A DNA stretch of 64,000 nt from Erinaceus europaeus (Eukaryota > Chordata > Mammalia > Eulipotyphla > Erinaceidae). Each line of letters begins with the position of its first letter. Position 1 is the stretch's first letter. The translations under genes were made by a program, and so were the position numbers. Below are positions 45,913 through 58,510 of the stretch, one piece after another. The stretch covers positions 56,683,296 to 56,747,295 of the forward strand of contig NC_080164.1 of assembly GCF_950295315.1 (NCBI RefSeq), written 5' to 3'. The notes under the pieces are model-generated. The model ran no database searches. It saw only the letters and a list, made by a program, of their open reading frames with translations, and was not told where the DNA came from.

Positions 45913-46219
45913 TTTTTTTTTCCTCCAGGGTTATCACTGGGGCTCGGTGCCTGCACTACAAATCCACTGCTCCTGGAGGCCACTTTTCCCATTTTGTTGC
46001 CCTTGTTGCTGTTTTCCGAAAGGACAGAGAGAAAACAAGAGAGGAAGGGAAGACAAGAGGAGGGGGAAAGAAAGATAGACCTGCTTCACGTCTTGTGAAG
46101 CGACACCCCCCCCCCCCCCCGAAGGTGGGGAGCCAGCCGAGGGGCTCAAACAGGGATCCTTATGCTGGGCCTTGAAATTAGTGCCATGTGTGCTTAATCT
46201 GCAACGCTACTGCCTGGAC
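45913..46219 (-). mobile_element. Hedgehog SINE-B, antisense, nested in L1
   Basis: CCTCCAGGGTTATCACTGG, TCCACTGCTCCTGGAGGCC, a 14-base C run near 46107-46120 and head complement. ATTGATCTTTT flanks both sides (about 45904 and 46224). Confidence 0.93.
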
Positions 46220-47924
46220 CTCCTCATTGATCTTTTGTTTAGTTTTTAATTTACTTTTTATTTTCAATGTTGTTGATTTCTGCCGTGATTTTTGTATTTA
46301 TCTTCTGCTTAATTTGAGCTTCCTTTGTTCTTCTTTTTCTAAATTCTTCAGATATGAAATCAGGTTATTTCTTTATTTTCTTGTTTTCTGATTTGTACTT
46401 ATATGGCTATGGATTTCTTCCTTTAGTTATGTCCCAAATATTCTGATAACTGTGTTTGCGTTTTCACTTCTTTCCAGAAACACTTTATTTTCTGCTTTCA
46501 CTTAATAGTCATTAAGTTATATACTGTTGACTGTCCATATTTAGGGTTTTTTCTAACTTTGTATTTTCTGCTGAATGTAAGTTGTGGTCTGAGAAGATTC
46601 TTGGAATGATTTTAATGCTTCTGACTAATTGGTGTTGCCTTTGTAGCTTAGCATTCTACCTATGAGAATATCCATTGTGGATAGAGAAGAATATATTTTT
46701 GGGGATGAAGATCTCTGAAGATGTCTAGTAGGTCTAACCTGTCCATCTCTTATTTTAATTCACTTGTTTTCTTATTGATTTTCTGCATGATTGATCCATC
46801 TTCTTGGCAGTTAAAATCATCTACTACTATTGTGTTGCTATCATTGTACTAAGGTGTTTCAGAGACTGCTTTACACATATTTTTGCCCTCTCATTTGGAG
46901 CATAGATGTTGATTATTGTGAGCTACTCTTGGTTGACTGATTTCCTTAGCGTTATGCAGTGCCTATTCTTATCATTTATTGCTTTAATTATTTTGAAATC
47001 CATTGTATTGAATATAAGTATGGCTGTCTCTACTTTATTTTGAGGGCCATTGGCTTCCCTGTTTTTCCATCCTTACACTTTGAGCCTATTCTTTTCCTGT
47101 TGGGTGAAGTAGGTCTCCTTCAGATAGCATATGGTTGGGCCATATTTCTTGATTCACATCTTACTCTATGTCTTTTGACATTTACTTTTGACTATTAACA
47201 TTAGCTTTTGACTATTAACTTTACATGAAATTACAGATTTGAGATGTTTCACTATCATTGCTTTATGTGAGTCTTAAACATTCTTATATGTATATGTGTG
47301 TTTGCTTTTATAAGAGCCACTTTAGAATTTCCTGTAGAGATGATTTGGTTGTAATTTATTCTTTCAGATGTTCCTTTTCTGAGAATCTCTTTATTCCTCC
47401 ATCCTGTTTGAATGAGAATTTTGTAGCATAGAACATTCTTGGTTTGAATTTTTTCTTATTTATTACCCTATAGATATCTTGATATTCCCCTCATGCTATT
47501 AGTGTGACTGTTAAGAAATTTGTGTACATCCTTATGGGTTTAATTCTGTATACTTTTTCATTGCCTTTAGTAACCTTTCTTGATCTTTGCCAGTTTAATT
47601 ATGATTTCATTTGGTGTATGCATCTCTAGATAGATTTTTTTTTTTCAGTATTCTCTGAGTGTGTCTATCTTTATATGTTTCCAATTATTCATTTGGGGGA
47701 AATTCTGTTATTGTTTCATCTAGTATGTATTCTTCCGATTTTTCTTCTCCCACTTCTGGCAGGCTGATGATTTGAAGGCTGTTCCTCTTTAAATCATCAC
47801 ACATATATCTAGTGTTCTTTTCATTGTCTATTAGCTGCTTTTCTAGGTCTGTCATTCTTATTTTTTTCTATTCCCTGCTTCATCTTCACACTTGCTGATT
47901 CTTTCTTCAGTTCTTTTGTTCATC

Positions 47925-48120
47925 CTACAAGCCCTCAAGTCTGTTAGCCTATGTTATCCTTTTGTTCAACTATTGTAGATTTTTATTCAGCTGTTTTAGC
48001 TTTTAGTTAATTTATTTTGTGGGTTTGTTCAGCTGTTGTGGCTTTTAGTACTACTATTCTGTTGTTTTGTTAGGCTATTGTGATATTTAGTTTGGCTAAT
48101 GAAGCTATTATTTCACCTAT
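47925..48120 (-). repeat. Degenerate internal repeats in L1 ORF1 region
   Basis: A phrase of the form 'TTGTTCARCTRTTGTRGMTTTTAGT' recurs four to five times with changes, near 47963, 47988, 48027, 48068 and 48090. It lies where ORF1 encodes its coiled coil, so it may be repeated heptads. Confidence 0.55.
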
Positions 48121-48131
48121 ATTGGCATTTA

Positions 48132-48326
48132 ATTCTTTTTAAATCTTTACTTATTGGATAGAAACAGTCAGAAATCAAGAGAGAAGGGGCAGATAGAAGG
48201 GAAGAGAGTCACCTGCAGCATTACTTTACCACTTTCCCCCCTGCAGTTGGGGACTGGGGCCTCTAACCTGGGTCCTTGTGCATTGTAACACATGCGTTCT
48301 GCCAGGTGTGCCACTGCCTGGCCCCC
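48132..48326 (-). mobile_element. Hedgehog SINE-A, antisense, nested in L1
   Basis: TTATTGGATAGAAACAGTC, ACCTGCAGCATTACTTTACC, GTTGGGGACTGGGGC and TGCCAGGTGTGCCACTGCC. Confidence 0.9.
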
Positions 48327-48535
48327 ACATTTAGTGCCTTTTGGTTTTGGCTCCTATTCTCTTCTGTGTTCTTATTTGTTGTTCTTTTTTCCATTGTTAC
48401 TTTCTTCCATGAATTTATTATTTAAATGGCAAATAAATGGACTAGTTTTTCATGTTCTATCTCAACATTTTTTTATTGCTTCTGGAATTTTGGAGGTTTT
48501 ATTTATTTATTTATTTATTTATTTATTTTTCATCA

Positions 48536-50004
48536 CATTTCAGGACTCAGAAATGAGTGGTTGGCCAGGGATGGCAGGGGTCAAGCAGAGAGGAGTTCAG
48601 TTTGAGGAAGTCACAAAGTGGTCCCTGGGATGGTCAGCATGCTCAAAAGTACTCTGCAAACTCTTAGAGGGTCTCTAGCCTGTTGAAGTTGCAAAGGTAT
48701 CCCTGGGGTTGACAGTGGCGGGGTGTTCTGTCATGGGCCAAATGCTATCTGGTTATTTCTGGGCAGGTTGTGTGGGGTCTGGTGGGACACATGAGGGATT
48801 CAGCAATTACAGAGGCCCTGGCATATACTAGACATGACCTGGCTATCTCTGGGCTGGGTGCATGGGGAAATCAAGGGGGTTCAGCTGTGGAATTTTATTT
48901 CATTGGGGAGTCTTTCCAATTTCATGATCTTCCTGGAGACACTGCTGGTTAATGTTGCTTTTGTAATTACTCTCCCCCCCCACACACAGACACACACATA
49001 CACACATACTTCTTTATACAGAGAAGTGGAGGAAGAGGAGACTGGCTCATGGTAAATGATAAACATGTTAGTTGAATGAATGAAAATTAGTTCTTCATAA
49101 TGAATAGAATGATGAAAAGGACATTTTAAGATCTCTGAAAAAAAAATGTTGCTTACATGAGCATGTTAAAGGCCTCAAATTCCCAGGAGAATTATGTCAG
49201 CAGGATCCAAATGTATAGTCATACTATGTGGCCAGTCATCACTGCCTTGAGCCTCTCTGTAAACCTACCACAAGAGGCTACAGAAGTAATTTCTTCAATT
49301 CAATGACTGGTAATTCTACTTGGCAAGGAAAAAAGCATACCCTTGTAATGAGAAGGGGAAAAAAAAATGCAAGAAAATGAAAACCATGAGCCAAACAATG
49401 TGAGAACAGCCTTCTAGCCCCATCTTCACCCCATGGCCCAGGCACCTAGCTTTGATGGCATTATCTTTGCACAGCTGGAATTTTAGGAAATGCTTGCCAA
49501 TATTGACATTACCCCCATGTAATGAAATCAAAGTGGATTGGTGAACAATCACTTTAAGAGTTAATTGTTGAGAACCTGCAGGTTAAGGCTCTTAAGCTAA
49601 TGCAATGGATTGGCTTAATGGTAATTTTGGTTGCTCTTTTTTTAATTTATTTTTTCTTAATTGATTTTACTTTTGGTTCCTCATGTTCTCTCTCTCTCTC
49701 TTTTTAATGACAGACAGTAGAACACTTATCTTTTATTTCCTGAGGAATGGTTGTCCTGCTTCGCTTTTTTTTTTTTTTAGTAGTTATTTTCTTTCTTTCT
49801 CTCTAACTCAACCTTTATTTTCCTTTCTCTTGTTATTGTCTGCTAGTTCTTTGGCAATGCCCGACTACTGTCTAGCAGTCTTGCAGAAGCATTTGAGAAT
49901 CAGGGTAAATATATACCTATAGTTCTTCATTCTTCCTGGATTCCTGGAGGCTGTGGTGAAGAAAGTTCCTCATGATTGAGCCTTGGGTCATCTTAGAGGT
50001 CTAG
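48536..50004. other. Possible L1 5' UTR, then low-copy DNA
   Basis: 48540-48960 is GC-richer and adjoins ORF1, so it may be the 5' UTR of the antisense L1. 49080-49640 has no recognised repeat and contains dense AT-rich motifs such as AGTTAATTGTTGAG (49559-49572). Confidence 0.4.
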
Positions 50005-50195
50005 CAGCTGAGGGCCAGGAAGTGCCCTGCCCAGTTGTATACAGATGTTACAATACACAAGGACCTGGATTCAAGCCCCCAGTCTCCACTTGCAGGGCAG
50101 AAACTTCACAAGTGATGAAGCAGGCACCCAGGGTCTTTCTTTTGAATCCCTCTCTGTCTATATCAAACAAATAAAAGAAAATATTTCCAAGAGAA
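50005..50195 (+). mobile_element. Hedgehog SINE-A, sense
   Basis: 'GGGCCAGGAAGTGCCCTGCC' head, ATTCAAGCCCCCAG B box, CACAAGTGATGAAGCAGG core and an A-rich end. Confidence 0.88.
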
Positions 50196-51253
50196 AAAAA
50201 AGTATAAATCATTAAAATGAGAATATTAACAGTCCCTTTCTGTAAAGAACAAATTCACTTGCTTATTCTAGAAAGAATCAGAGGTAGTGGGCCCCTGCAT
50301 TTAATGGAAGGTATTTCTACTCACAGATTAGAGATTGTCACAGTGATAACCCATCTCAAGGAGAATCTTGCACCAAATCTGATGCCCCCTCCTCTTCTTC
50401 TTAGACCTCAGACTGAAGTGAGTGAAAACAGGGCATTTAAAGTAATTCTTATTTGTGGCAGGAAACTGACAAGGTTTCTTTTCTTTCTTGACCAAAGCCT
50501 GGCATGAATTTGGACCTATCCGTGCATTTCCATTTATAGATGAACAGATCACAGACTAGCCCTTGGGCATATTTTCAAACTTAATGAAGAAAAGACATTT
50601 TTTGCTGCAAGAGCTCTTTATCTAACTGACAGCATCAATCAAGAGCAACTCCGAGCTCCTATCTATTTATTCTCCATAATGAAACCTGGAGAGACTGAGA
50701 TGGAAGGACCGTGAACTTAACTATATGGGACGTGGAGGGGAAAGGAAGTAGACTTTAGCTTGTCCCAGCTATTTTTCCTAAGCTTCACTTTGAGTAAGCT
50801 AGGGGTTGCCCAATGGCAACTGGAAGTCGCATAAAATATACAGGAGGGAGTTGATCACTGAGAGAAATGGTTCTGTTAAGGGTGTTTTGTATATTTATTT
50901 TTATCCTATGTGGTGGATGGCCAATATCAATATGATTTTCCTTTCAGAAGTTTGTCTTTTCCATTTAGGCATAGAAAATAGAAATGAAATATGAAGCCTC
51001 TCATAGATTATGTATTCCGTTCATTTTAAAACATTTTTTTTAATGGACTACTCTTCCAACACTATCCCATAACTCCCAAGATATCTACTGCAAGGCCCCA
51101 ACAGACAAACACACCAAAAGGAGATAGAAGGATTTGGTTGTTTGAGTATAAAACAACGTGGAGAGAGGTGTGGTTTGGGGTGGGGGGATGTAAAACTCAA
51201 GTGGTAGATGCTTCTGTAGATGCTTCAGAAACCTCAATCTTTGAGAAACAGAA
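50196..51253. other. Low-copy DNA
   Basis: About 1 kb with no recognised repeat; open frames are short and without recognisable domains. Confidence 0.4.
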
Positions 51254-51274
51254 AACTACTAATTTCGTTTTTTT

Positions 51275-51485
51275 TTATAATTTCTTAAAATCTTTATTTA
51301 TTTGATAGAGACAGCCAGAAATTGAGAGGAAGGGGGAGACAGAGAGGAGGAGACAGAGAGACACCTGCAGCACTGCTTCACCACTTGTGAAGCTTTCCCC
51401 CTGCAGTTGGGGACCAGGGGCTCAAACCCTGGTCTTTGCTCACGGGAACACGTGTGCTCAACCAGGTGCGCCATCACCCGGCCCC
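51275..51485 (-). mobile_element. Hedgehog SINE-A, antisense
   Basis: TTATTTGATAGAGACAGCC, ACACCTGCAGCACTGCTTCA, GCAGTTGGGGACCAGGGGC and CAACCAGGTGCGCCATCACC. Flanked by GAAAACTACTAATTT and GAAACTATTAATTT. Confidence 0.94.
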
Positions 51486-51623
51486 AGAAACTATTAATTT
51501 TTTGTTATTTTAATTTTTCTTCTTTGTTTATTGGAATAATCCTTTTTACATTAACTTAGTGATAGAGGTCCTAAAAAGAAAGATGGCTGTGCTCCTATGA
51601 GTGGGAACAGTATAGGACAACTA

Positions 51624-51780
51624 AAATGGGTGCTAGGGAGCTAGCTCACTGCAGGTGGACTGGCAAGGATCTCAGATGTAAGAAACAACTTTCTTCTCTC
51701 TTCTTTCTTCTTTCCTCCTCCTCTTCTCCTCCTCCTCCTCCTCCTCCTCCTTCTTCTTCTCTCTTTCTTTTTGGTGTTGT
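51624..51780 (+). mobile_element. SINE-D with expanded pyrimidine tract
   Basis: GGGAGCTAGCTCACTGC head, then a CTT/CTC array at about 51690-51772 including nine CTC units. Confidence 0.6.
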
Positions 51781-51821
51781 TGAATTTTTGTGCATCTTTG
51801 TTTTTCTACCTAGTGTTTTTT

Positions 51822-51965
51822 TCTCTTTTATTTGATGGGACAGAAGGAAAATGAGAGAAGGGGAGAATAGATTGTGGGAAAGAAAGATACCTGCAGCCCT
51901 GTATCACTGTCCCCCCTTCCCTGTGAAGGTGGGGCCTAGAGATCTGAACACAGGTCATTGAGTCC
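51822..51965 (-). mobile_element. Hedgehog SINE fragment, antisense
   Basis: TTATTTGATGGGACAGAAGG, ATACCTGCAGCCCTGTATC and 'GGTGGGGCCTAGAGATCTG'; head degraded. Confidence 0.75.
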
Positions 51966-52117
51966 TCTGTCAATATATATTTTTTTAACTGATGAGAGAG
52001 AAACACCTTTCTTTTTAGAAGTCAGCTTGCCATTTGTTTACATTGACATTTTCAGTTTCGGTTCAAGTTTAGGTTTGCATGTTACTGCAGCATTTTGTAC
52101 TTGATTTCTTTTTGTAA

Positions 52118-52328
52118 ATCTTTAAAAATTATCTTTCTTTATTGGATAGAGACAGCCAGAAATCAAGAGGGAAGGGGGAAATAGAGAGGGAGAGAGACAG
52201 AGAGACACCTGCCACCTTGCTTCACCACTTGTGAAGCTTTCCTCCTGCAGGTGGGGACTGAGGGCTTGAACCCAGGTCCTTGTGCACTGTAACATGTGCA
52301 TTCAACCAGTTACTCCACTGCCTGCCCC
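52118..52328 (-). mobile_element. Hedgehog SINE-A, antisense
   Basis: TTATTGGATAGAGACAGCC, CTTGCTTCACCACTTGTG, GCAGGTGGGGACTGAGGGC and a head complement ending TGCCTGCCCCCC. Confidence 0.93.
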
Positions 52329-52369
52329 CCATTTATTTTATTTTCTTTCTTTAATCCTTTCTTTATTTC

Positions 52370-52412
<43 letters not shown>

Positions 52413-52690
52413 TTGTTTCTAGGTTTATCACTGGGGCTTGGTGCCAGCGCTACGAATCTACTGCTCCTGATGGCCATTTTTTGTATTGGATAGGACAGAG
52501 AAATTTAAAGAAGGGGGGGAGAGAGAGAGAGAGAGAGACCTGCAGACCTGCAGACCTGCCTTACCACTTGTGAAGTGACCCTCCTGAAGATGAGGAGCCA
52601 GGGGCTCGAACCTGGATCCTTGTGTGGGTCCTTGAGCTTTGTATTATGTGTGCTTAACCCAGGGTGTCATTGCCCCAATGCGCTTCCTCC
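52370..52690 (-). mobile_element. Hedgehog SINE-B, antisense, with (TTTA)n tail
   Basis: (TTTA)n at 52370-52412, 'GGTTTATCACTGGGGC', TACTGCTCCTGATGGCC, a triplicated GACCTGCA unit at 52538-52556 and a degraded head. Confidence 0.88.
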
Positions 52691-53649
52691 TGCATTTCTT
52701 TTCTCTAAAGTTAGAATTCTTTGTTCTGAACAATAAAAGTAAAATAGTCACATTTTACTTTTGGAAGCTCAGATGAGAGTATGGTTGGCCCGTTATTCTG
52801 ACAGTTTTGTAAAATACCTATAGTCAGTTTTAAATTATTTTCTATGTCACAAAAAAAACTATTAATTTTGTTTAGTGCCTTCAAGATGAGTAAGGGGTGT
52901 AGAGGAGACAGCAGGCACTGTACATGGGTTACCTGTCCACATTTGGGAAGGTGTAGTTTATAATTCACCAGCATGTCCCTATACTCTTTTCCTATCCACT
53001 TCTAGCAATAATGCTTCTATCTTCCTAAAAGAATGGATGTCCCTGTTATAGAAAGGTCTATATTTCTGTTTTGTAGTTGCAGTGAGATTCTTATATTGAC
53101 CAGGAACTGCAGTCTATCCCAATTACCTCCTCCTTACCCCCTCATCTCCCTTAATCCACCCATCACTTAGATCTGTTGAATTATCTCTCAAATACTTCAT
53201 CCAAATACCCCGGTGCAAACTACTGTAATAGCCTCCTTACTAGCTTTCCTAGTCCATTCTTGTCATTGAAATTCATTTTTCATACACAAACCAACGTGAT
53301 GTTTATTATGAGTTGTGGTGATGATTATGTTACTTCTCCAACCATATGAAAAGTCCTTAATGACTTCCCACACCTTTTAGGGCAAAGATGCACACATACC
53401 TTCACCATTCTCTGGTGCTCTTATTTAATGTGGGTAGAACATTGATCAAGGCGTCTGGAGCCAGGCTCCAGTGAAAGGGACCCACTGAGCCATTTGACCC
53501 AGTTGGAGCCTGAGCAGTGAAACTGCAATATGGCAGCGTACGTGGGTTTTCCTAGCAGTCACATTCCCTTCACATATTTCCCTCAACATTGTTGCTCCTA
53601 AGAGGACACGGATAGAAAAGTTATAATTGAGCTTCATCAAATCAAAATT
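52691..53649. other. Low-copy DNA
   Basis: No recognised repeat or exon in about 960 bases. Confidence 0.4.
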
Positions 53650-53872
53650 TTTTTTTTTTTTAAATTTCACTTATTTGGATAGATACAGACAAAACTGATA
53701 GGGAAACAAACTGATAGGGAATGGGGAAAATGGAGAGAGGGAGAGATAACCTACAGTACTGCTTCACTGCTTGTGTAGTTTTCCATCTGCAGGTGAGACT
53801 GGGAGCTTGAACCTGGGTCCTTTTGCATTATAACATGTGCACTCTACCAGCAGCACCACAACCTAGCCCCCA
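53650..53872 (-). mobile_element. Hedgehog SINE-A, antisense, with small internal duplication
   Basis: T run, 'TTGGATAGATACAGAC', AAACTGATAGGGAA repeated twice (about 53692-53720), CTACAGTACTGCTTCACTGC and head complement. Confidence 0.88.
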
Positions 53873-53892
53873 AATTATTAATTATTATTTTT

Positions 53893-54178
53893 TAAATATT
53901 TATTTATTCATTTTCCCTTTTTGTTGCCCTTGTTTTTATTGTTGTAGTTATTATTGTTGTTATTGATGTTGTCATTGTTGGATAGGACAGAGAGAAATGG
54001 AGAGAGGAGGGGAAGACAGAGACAGGGAGAGAGATAGACACCTGCAGACCTGCTTCACCGCTTGTGAAGCGACTCTCCTGCAGGTGGGGAGCCGGGGGCT
54101 TGAACCTAGATCCTTATGCTGGTCCTTGTGCTTTGCGCCACCTGGGCTTAACCGCTGCACTACTGCCCTGACTCCCCC
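53893..54178 (-). mobile_element. Hedgehog SINE-B, antisense
   Basis: TTGTTGCCCTTGTTTTTATTG, GGATAGGACAGAGAGAAATG, CACCTGCAGACCTGCTTCAC and GCGCCACCTGGGCTTAACC. CAAATTATT is on both sides (about 53870 and 54179). Confidence 0.95.
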
Positions 54179-55944
54179 CAAATTATTTTTTATACTTCCT
54201 CTTTTCACGTGCACTTTATAGAACCCAACAGGGTCTCCTTGCTTCAGACTTTGACTGCTTGATCCCTTATGAACTACTGGAAGAACAGAACATACACTCT
54301 CTCGGTGGGGATGGTGGATGTGACAGTTTTTTCAGCTTCCATCCCAACTTGGCATAAGAACAAATGCCTTGTAGCTTCTTACAGTTCTTCTTCAGAGACC
54401 TGGTAATGTGTGAGAGCTTAGCAGTACTGAAACTGTGCTGAAGAGAAACAGCAGCTGAGCTTTTGGGAAGGCAACTGGACAGTGACAGGGTTGTAGCGTG
54501 TGGGACTCTGATTCTGCCAATTTCTCTGGCTTTATATTCTCTCACTCCTCTACCCTCACCACCTCTAGCCCATGAACTCTCACCATGCCCTTAGAATTTA
54601 TGAGACAATGACCCTGTCCTCTGAGCCTTCAAGGAACTTTGATGTCTTTCAGCTTTGGTTGTGGTTGGGGGTGGTGATGGGGAGAAGTCCCACTTTAACC
54701 TTGCTCCCCCATTATTTCTGCCCTGCTGATGCCCAGAGCAGCAAAGATAAAATTCTGCTTTGAAGATAGGCTCTGGTCAGTTATGAATCCCCCAAACAGG
54801 TGCTTCTGGCCATCAAAGTCTTGAAGCAGTTAAACTTGTTTTCACCTTTGTTGCAGTTCCCTTAAAAGAAAATAGAGAGATCTTCGAAAGGTGGAAGGGG
54901 TGGCAGGCCAGAAACGTAAAGTGTGTGCAATCACTCAGATACAAGTGGCACCACTAAAAATTGCCTTCATATATCAGCTTATGGTTTACACATTCTGGCA
55001 GAAAGGACACTAAAAGGTCAGTGGGAAAAAAATTTATATGTCAGGCCTGGAGCTGTGACTCCAAAGGTGGTGAGAAGACATGATCTGGGAAGGGTTCTAG
55101 AGGGACCAGCTAAGTGCTTGATGTGGCAGAATTCTTTTTTTTTTTCTCACTCTTTATTTTGTTTTATTTTTAAGGAAGTTGCTTGCAAACGTCAGCAGAG
55201 AAGGAAAGGTATAGACTCCGTGTAACCTCTCGCTCCGACCCCCGGTGACAAGACGGATAGTTCCATTCATCTATGGGTGAACAGCAAAGGCTCCCTGCAT
55301 TTTTTTTTTCCTTTTTGCTTGGATTCAGGATATATTTGTTTGCAGAGAGAGATGTCATGCTTGTGAATGCACTGCTCAGTCATGTGCCAGGGGTGAAATC
55401 AGAGGAGGGGAGAAGAGAGGAAAAGGGGGGGAGTTGGGCAGGTGGGGCATGGAGAAAGGGCAAGCTATACTCTAGGGGTTTTGTATGATGCCAGCTCAGG
55501 TCCAGAAACAAATCTTCAACCAAATGCTAATGGGGAATGTGCCTTCCAACCAGAAGGATCAGCAAATATGCTGTAAATTAATAATGCACCCTTTTAGTAG
55601 AAATTGCCTTGTGAAAAAGTCTGGGGAAGAATTATTTATCCATTCCCCTTTCATCTCACCTCCCATAAGAGAAGGAACTGAGAACATTGTAGGTCTCTTG
55701 GAATTTTGTTTAAGACTGACCCCCTCCCCCTCTTACTTTATTAACCGTGTAACATTTAAGGTTGTTTTTTCCTCTCTGTCTCCTCTAGCAAGTCTCTATT
55801 GATCACTGTTTACAGTTATAATCCCTTTCAAATTTATCATCCATGACTAGTACACCACGGGTATTGATTAGTGTTGACGGATGTCCCTCTCCAGTATGAA
55901 ATCACTGTGATCCTAGCCAGTGAAATACAGTAGCTATGGAGAGA

Positions 55945-55976
<32 letters not shown>

Positions 55977-56662
55977 AATGCGTTTTTTTCCCCTTTCTCC
56001 TTGCTTTTCTTTTGGTGGTTTTCTGTTCCCCCTTTTTGTGTTCATAGCTTAGACAACCTTTCTACAGATGCTGAGGAATTACTTTGCATATTCTGAAGGT
56101 CATTTCTTCACTCCCTCTGAAACTTTGTGAGAGGAAAAGAAAGTATTACTTTTGCCCCTGGGTGGAAAATGGGTAGGTGGATGCAGACAGGCCCTGAAGG
56201 ATATCAGATTTATGAGGGACAGTTATGAGTCTTAACCTAAAGCACCTAGTAACAGATGTAAACGGTAGTTTTTAATGGATACAGTAGGTGTCACTTATGA
56301 CTAAGAACAAGTTGTCTAACATCAGCACTATAACTGGAGTGACTCCTTTCCCAAAGATACTACCTAGATGTTTGTAGAGCTGGTATACTTTAAAAACTTG
56401 GTAGTTGTTATCCTAGCTTTTATAGGTGTAAATATTCATCTGAGAAAGGGGGAGGGAATTATCTTTATAACCAGAGACAGAAAACAGAAAAATGGTGAAA
56501 GGAAAATAAAAACACAAGGAGAAAGCAAGTTAAATAGAAAAGATGTAACAACAGATGACTCTTTTCAAGATAAAGGTACATTGAGATAATTTGTCATGTG
56601 CACCTTGAATCTTAGATTAATTTTGTTTTTCCTCTGGGACAAAATGGAGTGGCTCATCAAAA

Positions 56663-56663
<1 letters not shown>
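54179..56663. other. Repeat-poor stretch
   Basis: About 2.5 kb without a clear transposon apart from an (AAT)n run at 55945-55976. The antisense frame at 54267-54545 has no recognisable domain. No splice-bounded conserved exon was recognised. Confidence 0.4.

Positions 56664-56718
<55 letters not shown>
56664..56718. repeat. (TA)n microsatellite
   Basis: About 55 bases of TA alternation followed by a T run. Confidence 0.96.
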
Positions 56719-56726
<8 letters not shown>

Positions 56727-56729
56727 TTC

Positions 56730-58507
56730 TGTCACCAGCTCCCCCATCCCCCCCACCCACCCCCTCCCCGCCCGGCCTCTCTAATTTGCTTAGTCTCTGC
56801 TACAGTCTCTGCATGTTGTGGGCCAATGAAAAGTGAGGACTTGGGTGTGAAGTTGTGTCTTCATCTGGCTCACCCAATTCATATGTCTGGGGCTTCCTGT
56901 CTTGGAGTACTTGTAGGCTCTGTTTGTCCTGCATAAGCATTTTAGGAATCCACATCTCTTGCTCTTCAGACTGGCACTGAGTTGTGGTCAGACCCTTATC
57001 TGTGACAGGCCCCCTCCTGGGTAAACCCCTGTTTGAATTCTGTGCTCAACTGCTTCATGAGTGCAGTGGGAATGATAATACTTTCATTGCCTATCAGACA
57101 AAGAGGCTGAGAGCTAATAGTTGTGAGAGTGCTTCAGAAAATCAGAAAGGGTACATTAACCAAGATCATAAATGTATTACTTTGAGATCTTTCTCTTTTT
57201 CAATAATACCCTAGGAAGGCTTTAGTACTCTACAAGATTTTCCTTGTATTCTGGGGAACTTCACCAAAGAACCAAAGGAATAGACTTGAGAATAGACCAA
57301 AAAAAGCTTAGAACTCATAGAAACCTAGAGGTTTTTCCTCTTTGAATAAATTTGTGAGTAGCCTAGTAACTCCTAAACACTGCTACATGTCATGCAGTAT
57401 CTGGAAAGTTAAGTTCAAAAGGAATTCAGTTTTTTCATTCTCAGGGAAATATCTACTCTTCCTTCCCCATTTCACTGCCTCTCCATTCTTCTCTCTGTTC
57501 ACTTTCCTCCTTCACTCCTTCCACTCTATTCCTCTTTTTCTAACTTGGCCCTTGTCTACTTTTCCCTTCTACTCTGTAGTCCTTTCTTGATTTCTTTCTT
57601 CAGATTTCTAGCTTAAGGCACAGAGACACAGGCCCTTTTGCACTTGAAACTTCACTTTGCAAGACAGAAACATTTTTTCTGAAAAACTCAAGGATGCCTT
57701 TACTATAGAAAATTCACATTACAAAGTTAATTTTCCTTTCAAAGGAAAAGAAAAGAAGTGTTCCACTCCTAAGGGAGGGTGCATCCACCTAGATTGTGTC
57801 ATTCTACCATGCTATAGTGCTTTGAATAGCTATTTAGTAAACTCATATGTAAATGATGTTTTGTCCTCCCTCATTGCCTCAGTCCCACTATTGATAATAA
57901 TTTGATGGGATGTTATTTGCCTCTTATCTATTTTCCAAGTTTTCATGGTCTGTTTGTAATAGTGTTTTTGGTTCTTTGCACTACTTTAAATTAAGTTTTT
58001 CATGTGGGTCTTATTATACCTGAGTACTGCTCAGTTCTTTGATGACATAGTTGTAAATCCTCAATAAAAAGATCTTTAATAATCAGTTGGCATTTATTTA
58101 ATATACCACCCATCTTATTAAATCTAGCTCCTTAGATTTAATAGGACAGTTTATTGTATTTTTGTACCAGAATAGTGATGCTATAGTTATGCTTGAGGAG
58201 GCACTTTCATTATAAACTCCTGTTTTTAGGCACTTATAATTTTCTCAAGTAGCAAATTTATTTCAATGTGCAATCATTTTTTTTTGTTCTCCTCTCCTCT
58301 CTCCATTTGTACCATTTTCTCATTTTTTAAAAGTTTAATAAGGAAACATATCTCAAACTTTAGGGAGAACAGCTGTATCATTTGCTGAGAATAGAAAAGC
58401 TGCCAGGCCTTTGGAGTCCAGATTCATATTTGATCGTTTCAGTCAACTTCACCAAATGTTGGTTAAGGTGGTTTCTGGCCTCAGGGCTACTTGAGAAAGC
58501 ATTCCCC
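56730..58507. other. Low-copy DNA
   Basis: No recognised repeat or gene; pyrimidine-rich near 57460-57600. Confidence 0.4.
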
Positions 58508-58510
58508 AGG

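Larger units (their letters stand above)
39985..48535 (-). mobile_element. LINE-1, antisense, split by nested insertions
   Basis: The 3' UTR lies at about 39985-40950, with 'GTAGTATTCCGTTTTGTG' near 40476. ORF2 C-terminal and reverse transcriptase regions follow to about 43974, with 'TTAATTCTTCCAATCCAAGAG', 'TTTGCAAATGGTGAC' and 'GGCTTTCTGTGCATCGATTG'. ORF2 resumes at about 45583 ('CTGGGCCTGGACTTTTGTTG'), reaches the endonuclease region (46260-47200) and then ORF1 to about 48535. At least nine insertions split it. No long L1 open frame remains. A possible 5' UTR continues to about 48960. Confidence 0.87.
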
